A DNA stretch of 19,020 bases from JAWXUT01 sp044426075 (GTDB taxonomy: Bacteria; Bacillota; Clostridia; Christensenellales; DTU072): the NCBI GenBank assembly GCA_044426075.1, contig JAWXUT010000025.1, positions 1-19,020 on the forward strand, in the 5' to 3' direction. Position 1 is the stretch's first letter. Each line of letters begins with the position of its first letter. The translations under genes were made by a program, and so were the position numbers. Below, piece after piece: positions 1-5,348 of this stretch. The notes under the pieces were generated by a model that made no database searches, was not told the DNA's origin, and was given only the letters and a program-made list of their open reading frames with translations.

Positions 1-636
1 AGCATGACTATAGGAGATGGCGTAGAAAGTATAGGAATTTATGCATTCAGTTCTTGCAGTAGTCTAACGAGCGTGACTATAACAGCTAATGGCATAGAAA
101 GTTTAGAAGACTATGTATTCTATGGTTGCAGTAGTCTAACAAGTTTGACCATCCCAGGCAGTGTAGAAAGCATAGGCGCTTATACATTCAGTTCTTGCAG
201 TAGCCTAACAAGTTTGATCATACCAGATAGCGTGACAAGCATAGGAAAGTATGCATTCAGTTCTTGCAGTAGTCTAAAGAGCGTGACTATAGGAGATGGC
301 GTAGAAAGTATAGGAATTTATGCATTCAGTTCTTGCAGTAGTCTAACGAGCGTGACTATGGGAGAGAGTGTGACAAGCATAGGAAGTTGGGCATTCAGTT
401 CTTGCAGTAGTCTAGAAAGCGTGACAATAGTAGAAAGTGTGACAAGTTTAGGAAGAGGCGTATTCTACAATTGCAGTAGTTTGACAAGTATTGTTTTTGA
501 AGATACCTCTGAATGGTACTATACATTTTATTCTGATTATAGTGATGGTCATATCATATCATTTGAAACTCCAACAACAAATGCAACTTCTTTAAAAGGC
601 TACTCTTATAATTCACACTATTTTTACAAATTATAA
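1..636 (+). CDS. BspA-like leucine-rich repeat surface protein, 5' partial
   Basis: The frame is open from the left edge, so the true start lies outside the window and the ATG at 4 is probably internal. The visible 211 residues are tandem 23-residue repeats (one is 24) of the form LTSVTIGDGVESIGxYAFSSCSS, the pattern of the LRR_5/BspA family of treponemal and gut-bacterial proteins. About six repeats are seen, followed by a non-repeat tail of about 50 residues rich in Tyr, Ser and Thr and ending in YKL. Family members are usually secreted or surface-exposed and bind host or matrix proteins. No signal peptide can be judged because the start is missing, and no LPXTG motif or C-terminal membrane anchor is present. 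The repeats are very similar at DNA level, including an exact 76-bp duplication. A terminator follows. The family is clear; the ligand is unknown. Confidence 0.88.
   Translation, partial: SMTIGDGVESIGIYAFSSCSSLTSVTITANGIESLEDYVFYGCSSLTSLTIPGSVESIGAYTFSSCSSLTSLIIPDSVTSIGKYAFSSCSSLKSVTIGDGVESIGIYAFSSCSSLTSVTMGESVTSIGSWAFSSCSSLESVTIVESVTSLGRGVFYNCSSLTSIVFEDTSEWYYTFYSDYSDGHIISFETPTTNATSLKGYSYNSHYFYKL
5..359 (+). repeat. Tandem 69-bp coding repeats with an exact 76-bp duplication
   Basis: Bases 5-80 and 284-359 are identical over 76 bp, offset by 279 bp (three 23-codon repeats plus one 24-codon repeat). Flanking repeats are clearly diverged, so this pair was probably copied recently by recombination or gene conversion. 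Confidence 0.85.
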
Positions 637-707
637 AACAATTACAATCAACCTGCCAAAGAGGGCTAAACCCTTACAGTAGAATAAATCAAAAAATATA
701 TTAAGCT

Positions 708-746
708 AAAAAGCAACTGCATAATTATTTTACAGTTGCTTTTTTG
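708..746 (+). terminator. Rho-independent terminator of the LRR gene
   Basis: A 12-bp perfect stem, AAAAAGCAACTG (708-719) and CAGTTGCTTTTT (733-744), with a 13-nt AT-rich loop. The descending arm ends in a T run. It lies about 70 bp after the LRR stop codon. Confidence 0.85.
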
Positions 747-811
747 TATATAACTATGTTATAACCCGAGTTTGGCTTGCACCTGAACTTGCTTCCACCT
801 AAGCTAATAAT

Positions 812-840
812 TTGACATTTTATGGGAATTATGCTATTAT
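812..840 (+). promoter_or_regulatory. Sigma-A type promoter of the ACT-MBL gene
   Basis: TTGACA at 812-817, a 17-bp spacer, and TATTAT at 835-840. The predicted transcription start near 847 lies after the in-frame ATG at 822, which excludes that codon as the start and supports the ATG at 867. Confidence 0.82.
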
Positions 841-866
841 ATACACACAAAGAAAATAGGAGTGAT

Positions 867-2297
867 ATGAAAAAGACTTTTACAACTGTAATTCCAGATG
901 AAATAGGCGTATTTTTATCAACCAGCCATATTTTTACAGAATTGAATTTAAATATAACACGCATAAGCTACAACAAGGCGGTGGACACACATATGCTATT
1001 TGTTGAGCTAGATGGCGAAGATTGGGCAATAGCGCAAGCCGAAAAAAAGTTACGCGAAATGGGATACTTGCTAGACACCAAAACCGTTGGCAACGTGATT
1101 CTGTTAGAATTATGGATTAAAAATGAATGCGGAGCTTTGCAACCTATTTTGCAATTAATCAACCAATGGAAGTTCAACATTTCATATATGAGTGCACACG
1201 AAAACGCAACCGAATTTCAGCACTTCAAAATGGGCTTGCTTGTTGAAAATGATGAGGATATTATAGCCTTTTTACGCAGTGTAACGCAGCTTTGCCACAC
1301 CAAAATTGTATCGTATAATCCTACTGGATTGAACCTAGACAACACCGTTTTTTATATGTCTTTTGCAAACAACATAGCCGAGCAAAACAACCTAACAGAA
1401 GATGACAAACGCGGACTGCTTATTGATTCAAACTTGATTATGGAGTACCTAACAGAGCAAAACAGTGCCCCATACAAGACTTTTAACTACATCAGCAAAT
1501 TTGCAGAAAGTTTAATAGATTACAAAGGCGAGCGTTTTCAACCACAAATAACTGACTACACTTTGCCTTGTGGATATCCCGTAACAGTTATCGAGCCACC
1601 TTGTGGCAGTAATATGACAATCATAGCAACCCCAAACAGATTAATAGCCGTTGACAGTGGTTTTTCTTGTTACAGAAAAGAGCTACTAAAAGTGGTGCAA
1701 TCTAAGTATGAAACGGGCAACAATAAAGGCAACATTTTACTACTAACCCACGCGGATATTGACCATGTAGGGCTAATAGACATCTTCAAAAAGATATATG
1801 TAAGCCAGCAGTCATACGACAACTTTTTAAGTGAATCCAACCAAGAAAACAGCTTGCGTGAGCTCATTCCGCACCACGCGCCATATGTAAGAATAAGCAA
1901 AGGGCTATCGCATTACAAAACACCGCCCATAACAAAATTGCGAGTTATCGGTGGCAGAGAAAACTATCAAGGCGACCCCCTTGTAAAAATTGGCGATGTA
2001 AAAATAGATGGACTGCATTTTGAAGTTTACGAAGGGCGAGGCGGGCACATGGACGGCAGTATAATATATATTGAACGCACCGAACGCATAATTTTCACAG
2101 GCGACATCTTTGTAAACATCAAAGGATTCAGCAAACATCAGGCAAAATTCAACAAGATTGCACCCTACTTGGTGTCATCAGTTGACCGCGATTCCGCCAT
2201 TGCAGCAGAAGACCGCAAATACATCTTCAACATATTAGAGCAAGGCAAATGGCTCCTAATCGGTGGCCACGGCGCCGCGCTAGAAATAGAAGTTTAA
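867..2297 (+). CDS. Tandem ACT-like domains fused to a metallo-beta-lactamase-fold hydrolase
   Basis: I do not recognise a characterised homologue. The 476-aa protein begins with two ACT-like regulatory domains (about residues 1-70 and 72-150; the second contains LLELWIKNECGALQPILQLI). ACT folds usually bind amino acids. After a linker, a metallo-beta-lactamase domain (about 230-476) carries the metal ligands: TH-A-D-I-D-H (His295, Asp297, Asp299, His300), GGHMDG (His394), TGDIF (Asp413) and GGHG (His468). The first motif is HxDxDH, not HxHxDH, a variant known in ComEC-type domains. There is no signal peptide or membrane segment, so it should be cytosolic. The start at 867 is chosen because AGGAGTGAT lies 4-9 nt upstream and the promoter overlaps the alternative ATG at 822. 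It is transcribed alone. Likely an amino-acid-sensing hydrolase; the substrate is unknown. Confidence 0.85.
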   Translation: MKKTFTTVIPDEIGVFLSTSHIFTELNLNITRISYNKAVDTHMLFVELDGEDWAIAQAEKKLREMGYLLDTKTVGNVILLELWIKNECGALQPILQLINQWKFNISYMSAHENATEFQHFKMGLLVENDEDIIAFLRSVTQLCHTKIVSYNPTGLNLDNTVFYMSFANNIAEQNNLTEDDKRGLLIDSNLIMEYLTEQNSAPYKTFNYISKFAESLIDYKGERFQPQITDYTLPCGYPVTVIEPPCGSNMTIIATPNRLIAVDSGFSCYRKELLKVVQSKYETGNNKGNILLLTHADIDHVGLIDIFKKIYVSQQSYDNFLSESNQENSLRELIPHHAPYVRISKGLSHYKTPPITKLRVIGGRENYQGDPLVKIGDVKIDGLHFEVYEGRGGHMDGSIIYIERTERIIFTGDIFVNIKGFSKHQAKFNKIAPYLVSSVDRDSAIAAEDRKYIFNILEQGKWLLIGGHGAALEIEV

Positions 2298-2348
2298 CAA
2301 ACCCCACCCGCATTACAATGAATGAAATTACCACTCCGTGCCAGTGAA

Positions 2349-2436
2349 ATTCCTACGGAATGAAATTTGCAAGCAAATGAAAATCGCTTGCGCGAATTGT
2401 GGATAAAATTATATAAACGCCGTTGCTTGCGCAACG
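2349..2436. repeat. Array of four adjacent mini-hairpins
   Basis: Successive palindromes: ATTCC/GGAAT (2349-2361), ATTTGC/GCAAAT (2365-2378), an imperfect AATCGC/GCGAATT (2382-2398), and CGTTGC/GCAACG (2421-2436). The first three are separated only by GAA. Arms are 4-6 bp with 2-4 nt loops. Confidence 0.7.
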
Positions 2437-2452
2437 ATTGCACAATACAATC

Positions 2453-2517
2453 AACCCTTTATGGGTTCCGCAATTATTCAATATTCAATATTAATTATTC
2501 ATTCAACCCAACGGGTT
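2453..2517. repeat. Composite intergenic repeat, copy 1 (hairpin, TTCATT linker, hairpin)
   Basis: AACCC-N5-GGGTT (2453-2467), then CC and an AT-rich linker of ATTCA/ATTCAT units, then AACCC-N3-GGGTT (2505-2517) followed by TGT. It aligns with copies at 2831-2882 and 9162-9214. Confidence 0.7.
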
Positions 2518-2601
2518 TGTCCTCTGACGCCCGAAACCGCTTTGCCCGTCCACGCCGTTGCTTATTCATTCGCCGTTGCCGGATTAACGCATAAACTGTA
2601 T

Positions 2602-2782
2602 AATTGTAGGGTGCGTTAGTCCCCTGACGCCCGCATCCATATTGAAAATTTGGTGTTATTGGGATTGTATGTTTATTTAAGTATCAAGGAAACGACGATG
2701 TAAACTTGTGAAATTGCATTTTATCGTGGAATAATATTTTAATGCGGTTTCGGGCGTCAGAGGACTAACGCACCCTACAATT
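2602..2782. mobile_element. MITE-like element with 32-bp terminal inverted repeats
   Basis: The left end 2602-2633 is the reverse complement of the right end 2751-2782 with one mismatch in 32 bp. The arms contain GTAGGGTGCGTTAGTCC and GACGCCCG. The 181-bp element has no ORF and contains an inner palindrome (ACGAT at 2695, ATCGT at 2723). A TA dinucleotide lies at or next to each end, but I cannot confirm a clean target-site duplication. The inner part of the right arm recurs exactly over 22 bp at 2519-2540. This fits a non-autonomous element moved by a transposase elsewhere, or a large REP/ERIC-like repeat. Confidence 0.65.
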
Positions 2783-2830
2783 TAATGTTCATCTGCGTTG
2801 AAATATACATTCCAACTTGCCCATATAATC

Positions 2831-2882
2831 AACCCTTTACGGGTTCCGAAATTATTCATTATTCATTCAACCCGCTCGGGTT
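2831..2882. repeat. Composite intergenic repeat, copy 2
   Basis: AACCC-N5-GGGTT (2831-2845), a linker with ATTATTCATTATTCATTC, then AACCCG-CT-CGGGTT (2869-2882). The order, flanking CCG and trailing TGT match copy 1. Confidence 0.72.
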
Positions 2883-2924
2883 TGTATATTACAATTGTAT
2901 ATAATAGCGTCGCTGCTTTTTAAA

Positions 2925-3377
2925 TTACACCTTTATTATATTAAATTTGTTTTGTCTTGCATATTTATAACATTTATATGCGCCACTTTTCTCTTCGTTT
3001 CTAATATAAAAAATTATAAAGTCACTAGAATCCATAATTTCTAAGTTTCTGTAATATATTCTTGTATACCAATAGTCATATTTAAGTGGGATATATATGA
3101 ATTCTTCATAATCTTCTGCCTTTAAATATTTAGGTCTTTTGCTCTCTCGCAAATATCGCTCGTCCTCCAAACAATATACCCTTTTTATATTCGGATGTTT
3201 TTCCTTCATCCTTGTTACTGCGGTGTGGCAATATTTGTCAAAATCTCCAAATCCACCGAAATAAAAAATGCTAGCTCCTTGCTGAAACAAACTTGCAACT
3301 GTATCCGCTATCGCTTTTTCCAATTCAGGTGTCAACTCAACATCTCTATGCCCAAAACAACTACATATTTTTTCCAT
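2925..3377 (-). CDS. SLOG-family (DUF1273-like) nucleotide-binding-fold protein
   Basis: A 150-aa cytosolic protein starting MEKICSCFGHRDV. The CFGHRD start, the GGFGDFD loop after the second strand (about residues 41-47) and the C-terminal segment with NLEIMDSSDFIIFYI followed by a Gly-Ala helix are typical of the DUF1273/YpsA branch of the SLOG Rossmann-like superfamily. SLOG proteins are thought to bind nucleotides or nucleotide-derived ligands; several are linked to bacterial conflict systems, but this branch lacks an established reaction. The start has a strong GGAGGGGA site just upstream. It is transcribed divergently from an XRE regulator, and a perfect 14-bp palindrome fills most of its promoter spacer, so repression by that regulator is likely. 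The family call is good; the function is open. Confidence 0.82.
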   Translation of the reverse strand: MEKICSCFGHRDVELTPELEKAIADTVASLFQQGASIFYFGGFGDFDKYCHTAVTRMKEKHPNIKRVYCLEDERYLRESKRPKYLKAEDYEEFIYIPLKYDYWYTRIYYRNLEIMDSSDFIIFYIRNEEKSGAYKCYKYARQNKFNIIKV

Positions 3378-3405
3378 TTATCCCCTCCAAATAGCTTCTT
3401 ATTAC

Positions 3406-3434
3406 ATTATATATGTCGGCCTGCCGACAGTCAA
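3406..3434 (-). promoter_or_regulatory. Promoter of the SLOG gene
   Basis: On the minus strand, TTGACT (3434-3429), a 17-bp spacer and TATAAT (3411-3406). The spacer contains the whole palindrome 3415-3428, so a bound repressor would block polymerase. Confidence 0.8.
3415..3428. promoter_or_regulatory. Operator-like site 1: GTCGGC-CT-GCCGAC
   Basis: A perfect 14-bp palindrome inside the SLOG promoter spacer. It fits the size expected of an XRE/Cro-CI dimer site. Confidence 0.7.
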
Positions 3435-3443
3435 GTATTATAT

Positions 3444-3457
3444 GTCGTTATTCCGAT
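3444..3457. promoter_or_regulatory. Operator-like site 2: GTCG-N6-CGAT
   Basis: It has the same GTCG-N6-CGAY geometry as site 1, 29 bp centre to centre, and overlaps the first base of the plus-strand -10 box. It is less symmetric than site 1 and may be the weaker site. Confidence 0.55.
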
Positions 3458-3462
3458 ATAAT
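3457..3462 (+). promoter_or_regulatory. -10 box for the first XRE gene
   Basis: A perfect TATAAT, 30 bp before the start codon. No good -35 box lies 16-18 bp upstream, which would suit a weak, regulated promoter. Confidence 0.6.
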
Positions 3463-3491
3463 TAAACTAAGATTAAAAATTGAGGTGATTT

Positions 3492-3707
3492 ATGGATAAC
3501 CTACAAATTTTCACATTAAGACTAAACGAGCTGCTGTCCGACAAAAATATGTCCGCCTACGCACTAACTAGAGCACTTGACATACCGCACTCCACCGCGC
3601 AAGCGTGGTTTGTGGGCAAAAGCTTCCCAACCGTCGACTATCTAATAAAATTAGCAAAATTTTTCAACTGTTCTATAGATTATCTAGTGGGCATTACAAA
3701 CTATTAA
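3492..3707 (+). CDS. Small XRE-family helix-turn-helix regulator (Cro/CI type)
   Basis: A 71-aa protein that is almost entirely one helix-turn-helix domain: ALTRALDIPHSTAQAWFVGK (about residues 24-43) is the HTH, followed by the PTVDYLIKLAKFFNCSIDYLVG segment typical of XRE proteins. It lacks any C-terminal sensing or protease domain, so it resembles a Cro-like or minimal repressor. TTGAGGTGAT, a near-perfect ribosome site, precedes the start. It is divergent from the SLOG gene, and the paired GTCG-N6-CGAY sites between them are the obvious targets for autoregulation and control of the SLOG gene (inference). Its last helices resemble those of the next XRE protein, which suggests related regulators. 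Confidence 0.88.
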   Translation: MDNLQIFTLRLNELLSDKNMSAYALTRALDIPHSTAQAWFVGKSFPTVDYLIKLAKFFNCSIDYLVGITNY

Positions 3708-3792
3708 TTCTAGATTTCTAGTCACTATATATTATAGTTTAGTTTTCTAGTGTTGTCAAGACATTTGCCTATTTTTCTAGTATTATCAAGTT
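3708..3792. promoter_or_regulatory. Repeated operator-like sites before the second XRE gene
   Basis: Two 18-bp direct repeats, TTTTCTAGTGTTGTCAAG (3743-3760) and TTTTCTAGTATTATCAAG (3773-3790), differ at two bases with a 30-bp period. Each contains CTAG-N6-CAAG, a 14-bp imperfect palindrome. CTAG-N4-CTAG lies at 3710-3721, and ACTATA-TAT-TATAGT at 3724-3738. A possible promoter is TTGTCA (3753-3758) with TAGTAT (3778-3783), spacer 19, which would start transcription at or close to the ATG. Confidence 0.6.
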
Positions 3793-4125
3793 ATGATAAA
3801 CGATATAATTAGATCTTTGAGAAAAGAAAATAACTTAACAATAAAACAACTTGCCGACAAGGTGGGCGTTAACAAGAGCGCTGTTTCTTTCTGGGAGAGT
3901 GGAACAAATGAGCCTAAAGCTTCATATATAATCAAATTGGCAGAAGTTTTTAATGTTTCCACCGACTACATTCTTGGTCTAGAAACGGATTATGGGGTTA
4001 AAACTTTCAACAATCTAGCTGGCGCGCAAGATAAGCTTCACCAAGAACTTCTAACAATGTTTGATACACTCACGCTAGAAGAAAAATATAGAATACTAGG
4101 CATTCTTCAAGGAATTAAAGCCTAA
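3793..4125 (+). CDS. XRE-family transcriptional regulator
   Basis: A 110-aa protein with an N-terminal helix-turn-helix of the XRE family (residues 4-60; LTIKQLADKVGVNKSAVSFW is the core), then a short helical tail (HQELLTMFDTLTLEEKYRIL) that probably mediates dimerisation. It resembles small phage-type or DNA-damage-independent repressors without a peptidase domain. No Shine-Dalgarno is visible before the ATG: the upstream 18 bases are a copy of the repeated operator-like site. No other in-frame start exists before the HTH, so a leaderless transcript is plausible. It follows the first XRE gene by 85 bp but has its own regulatory region. Self-regulation through the CTAG-N6-CAAG sites is an inference. 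A strong terminator follows. Confidence 0.86.
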   Translation: MINDIIRSLRKENNLTIKQLADKVGVNKSAVSFWESGTNEPKASYIIKLAEVFNVSTDYILGLETDYGVKTFNNLAGAQDKLHQELLTMFDTLTLEEKYRILGILQGIKA

Positions 4126-4160
4126 TTTGTAATATGAACAATTCTTAATTTCTATTTTAA

Positions 4161-4197
4161 AAAAGCTGTAAAGAAAATCATTTTCTTTACAGCTTTT
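4161..4197. terminator. Bidirectional terminator between convergent genes
   Basis: A perfect 17-bp stem: AAAAGCTGTAAAGAAAA (4161-4177), TCA loop, TTTTCTTTACAGCTTTT (4181-4197). T runs follow on both strands. It serves the XRE gene on plus and the lipoprotein operon on minus. Confidence 0.9.
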
Positions 4198-4224
4198 ATT
4201 TTGTGTTTTGTTTAGTTTGTTATC

Positions 4225-4575
4225 TTATTCTTTTTCAAATGCTAAACTAGCAATTGTCAATTCATCCCCATCGATTGTGCCAATTTTAAATTCGGTTTCT
4301 TCGTCGATAACCATGTAAACATCACCGTCTTCAAATCTAACTTCACATTCTACATCGTCAACTTCATATCCACAAAGAGCAGCTAAATCTGCTAATTCAT
4401 CTGAATATATTTTGTCGCCGTCGATTTCCATACTATAGCTACCTAACCAAACACTTGAATAGGTGTATGTACCGTTGTACTTGTTAAATGTGTTACCTGA
4501 TGCGCAGCCTGCAAATGCAAAGATGCATACCACCATAACAGCTACTACTGCTACTACTAAAAGTTTCTTTTTCAT
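4225..4575 (-). CDS. Small lipoprotein A (last gene of the lipoprotein operon)
   Basis: A 116-aa predicted lipoprotein: KKK basic start, hydrophobic segment, and lipobox AFAGC with Cys24 as the lipidated residue, so the mature protein should sit on the outer face of the membrane. The mature part shares SGNTFNKYNGTY, and a second block with EVRFEDGDVYMV and KIGTIDGDELTI, with the neighbouring lipoprotein B, showing a tandem duplication. It is acidic and beta-rich, reminiscent of small lipocalin-like or DUF domains that start with a Y-x-G-x-Y strand, but I do not recognise a named family. GGAGGGAAATTT precedes the ATG. It ends close to the bidirectional terminator. Function unknown. Confidence 0.82.
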   Translation of the reverse strand: MKKKLLVVAVVAVMVVCIFAFAGCASGNTFNKYNGTYTYSSVWLGSYSMEIDGDKIYSDELADLAALCGYEVDDVECEVRFEDGDVYMVIDEETEFKIGTIDGDELTIASLAFEKE

Positions 4576-4610
4576 AAATTTCCCTCCATATTATGAATTT
4601 TTTATATTGA

Positions 4611-4961
4611 TTAGTCTTGTTTTACAAAATAGACTGATTCAATCGTGATTTTACTATCGTCAATGGTACCCACTTTAACATATTCTCCGTCTGTTAAAAA
4701 GTAAACATCGCCGTCGCTAAATTTAACACCGCACTCATAAGATGATGTTGCACCTTCTTCCATCTCTACATCGTCTCCACTACAAATTGTTGCTGTATCA
4801 CCTTTTATTGTGATGCTAACTATAACCGTGTTTGACGAAATAAGCTCATATGTGCCGTTGTATTTGTTAAATGTATTGCCCGAATTACACGCAACGCAAG
4901 AAAAAACACACACCGCAATAAGAACAACAACTGTTATTATTCTTAAAAATTTCTTTTTCAT
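4611..4961 (-). CDS. Small lipoprotein B, paralogue of A
   Basis: A 116-aa predicted lipoprotein, the same length as A. It has a basic start (MKKKFLR), a long hydrophobic segment and lipobox SCVAC with Cys25 lipidated. SGNTFNKYNGTY is shared exactly with A just after the lipobox, and ECGVKFSDGDVYFL with VGTIDDSKITIES aligns with the C-terminal half of A, while the middle differs strongly (WLGSYSMEIDG against NTVIVSITIKG). This suggests a conserved scaffold with a fast-changing centre. AAGG near its start overlaps the end of the upstream 55-aa gene, so translation is probably coupled. The gap to A is 35 bp. Function unknown. Confidence 0.82.
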   Translation of the reverse strand: MKKKFLRIITVVVLIAVCVFSCVACNSGNTFNKYNGTYELISSNTVIVSITIKGDTATICSGDDVEMEEGATSSYECGVKFSDGDVYFLTDGEYVKVGTIDDSKITIESVYFVKQD

Positions 4962-4969
4962 TTAACCTT

Positions 4970-5137
4970 TTAGCAACAAGTGCAAGTGCCGTCTTCGCAG
5001 TTATCTGTTGAGGTTGATGCCTCAGTTTCTGCTTCAACTTCTGCAATATAATTTGAAATATCATTGCACGCAACAAAGCAAGTAAATATTGATAATGATA
5101 CTATCATAACTAGCAAAAATTTGATTATAGATTTCAT
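4970..5137 (-). CDS. 55-aa lipoprotein with a Cys-rich tail (first gene of the operon)
   Basis: A 55-codon gene starting MKSIIKFLLVMIVSLSIF. It has a basic start, a hydrophobic segment and lipobox CFVAC (Cys24). The mature peptide is only about 32 residues: an acidic stretch (IAEVEAETEASTSTDN) ending in CEDGTCTCC, four cysteines in the last nine residues. The tail might bind metal or form disulfides outside the cell (inference). AAGGAG lies 7 nt before the ATG, and an excellent promoter stands 32 bp upstream. The stop is 8 bp before lipoprotein B, so the three genes form one operon. The sequence could be the decayed remnant of a longer lipoprotein, but the intact lipobox, ribosome site and operon position favour a real small gene. 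Confidence 0.75.
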   Translation of the reverse strand: MKSIIKFLLVMIVSLSIFTCFVACNDISNYIAEVEAETEASTSTDNCEDGTCTCC

Positions 5138-5168
5138 AGCATAGCTCCTTTTTTATTATGTTAACTTT

Positions 5169-5197
5169 ATTATATCACACTGTTTACAAAAATTCAA
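5169..5197 (-). promoter_or_regulatory. Promoter of the lipoprotein operon
   Basis: On the minus strand, TTGAAT (5197-5192), a 17-bp spacer ending in TGA, and TATAAT (5174-5169): a -35/-10 pair with a TGn extension. The rest of 5138-5348, between this operon and argS, holds no gene and no convincing argS terminator. Confidence 0.85.
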
Positions 5198-5348
5198 CCC
5201 TTTTTTTCAATCTTGTTTTTCTATGATTTCAGCGCAGATGACATTAAAATTGCATTTTTCCATTTGTTTCACGATTGCACCCACCACTGGCGAGAAAACT
5301 ACAAACTGGATTTTGCAAAGATAAAGTGAAAGTCCGTTGCACCCCGTG

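Larger units (their letters stand above)
2298..2924. other. Gene-free, palindrome-rich intergenic region
   Basis: This 627-bp stretch has no credible gene. The only ATG frame of note (2367-2594) is composed of repeat sequence. It holds a run of small hairpins (2349-2436), two hairpin-linker-hairpin composite repeats (2453-2517 and 2831-2882), three copies of CGCCGTTGC (2419, 2551, 2570), a 22-bp fragment (2519-2540) matching the inside of the MITE terminal repeat, and the MITE-like element itself (2602-2782). Confidence 0.8.

Noticed and set aside
1..480. CRISPR-like regular repeat
   Set aside because: The 69-bp period is in frame and encodes leucine-rich repeats, with no spacers.
822..866. 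Longer start for the ACT-MBL gene at ATG 822
   Set aside because: The ATG lies inside the promoter spacer (812-840), upstream of the predicted transcript start, and has no ribosome site.
2367..2594. 75-aa plus-strand ORF
   Set aside because: It runs through hairpins and repeat units, has no ribosome site, and its sequence is low in recognisable protein features.
4885..5076. 63-aa minus-strand ORF overlapping the lipoproteins
   Set aside because: It lies in another frame over the 55-aa lipoprotein and the start of lipoprotein B, which have lipoboxes, ribosome sites and operon spacing; this frame has none.
5198..5348. argS terminator
   Set aside because: Only a small GCAC-CCC-GTGC palindrome at 5339-5349 was seen, with no T run; not enough to call.
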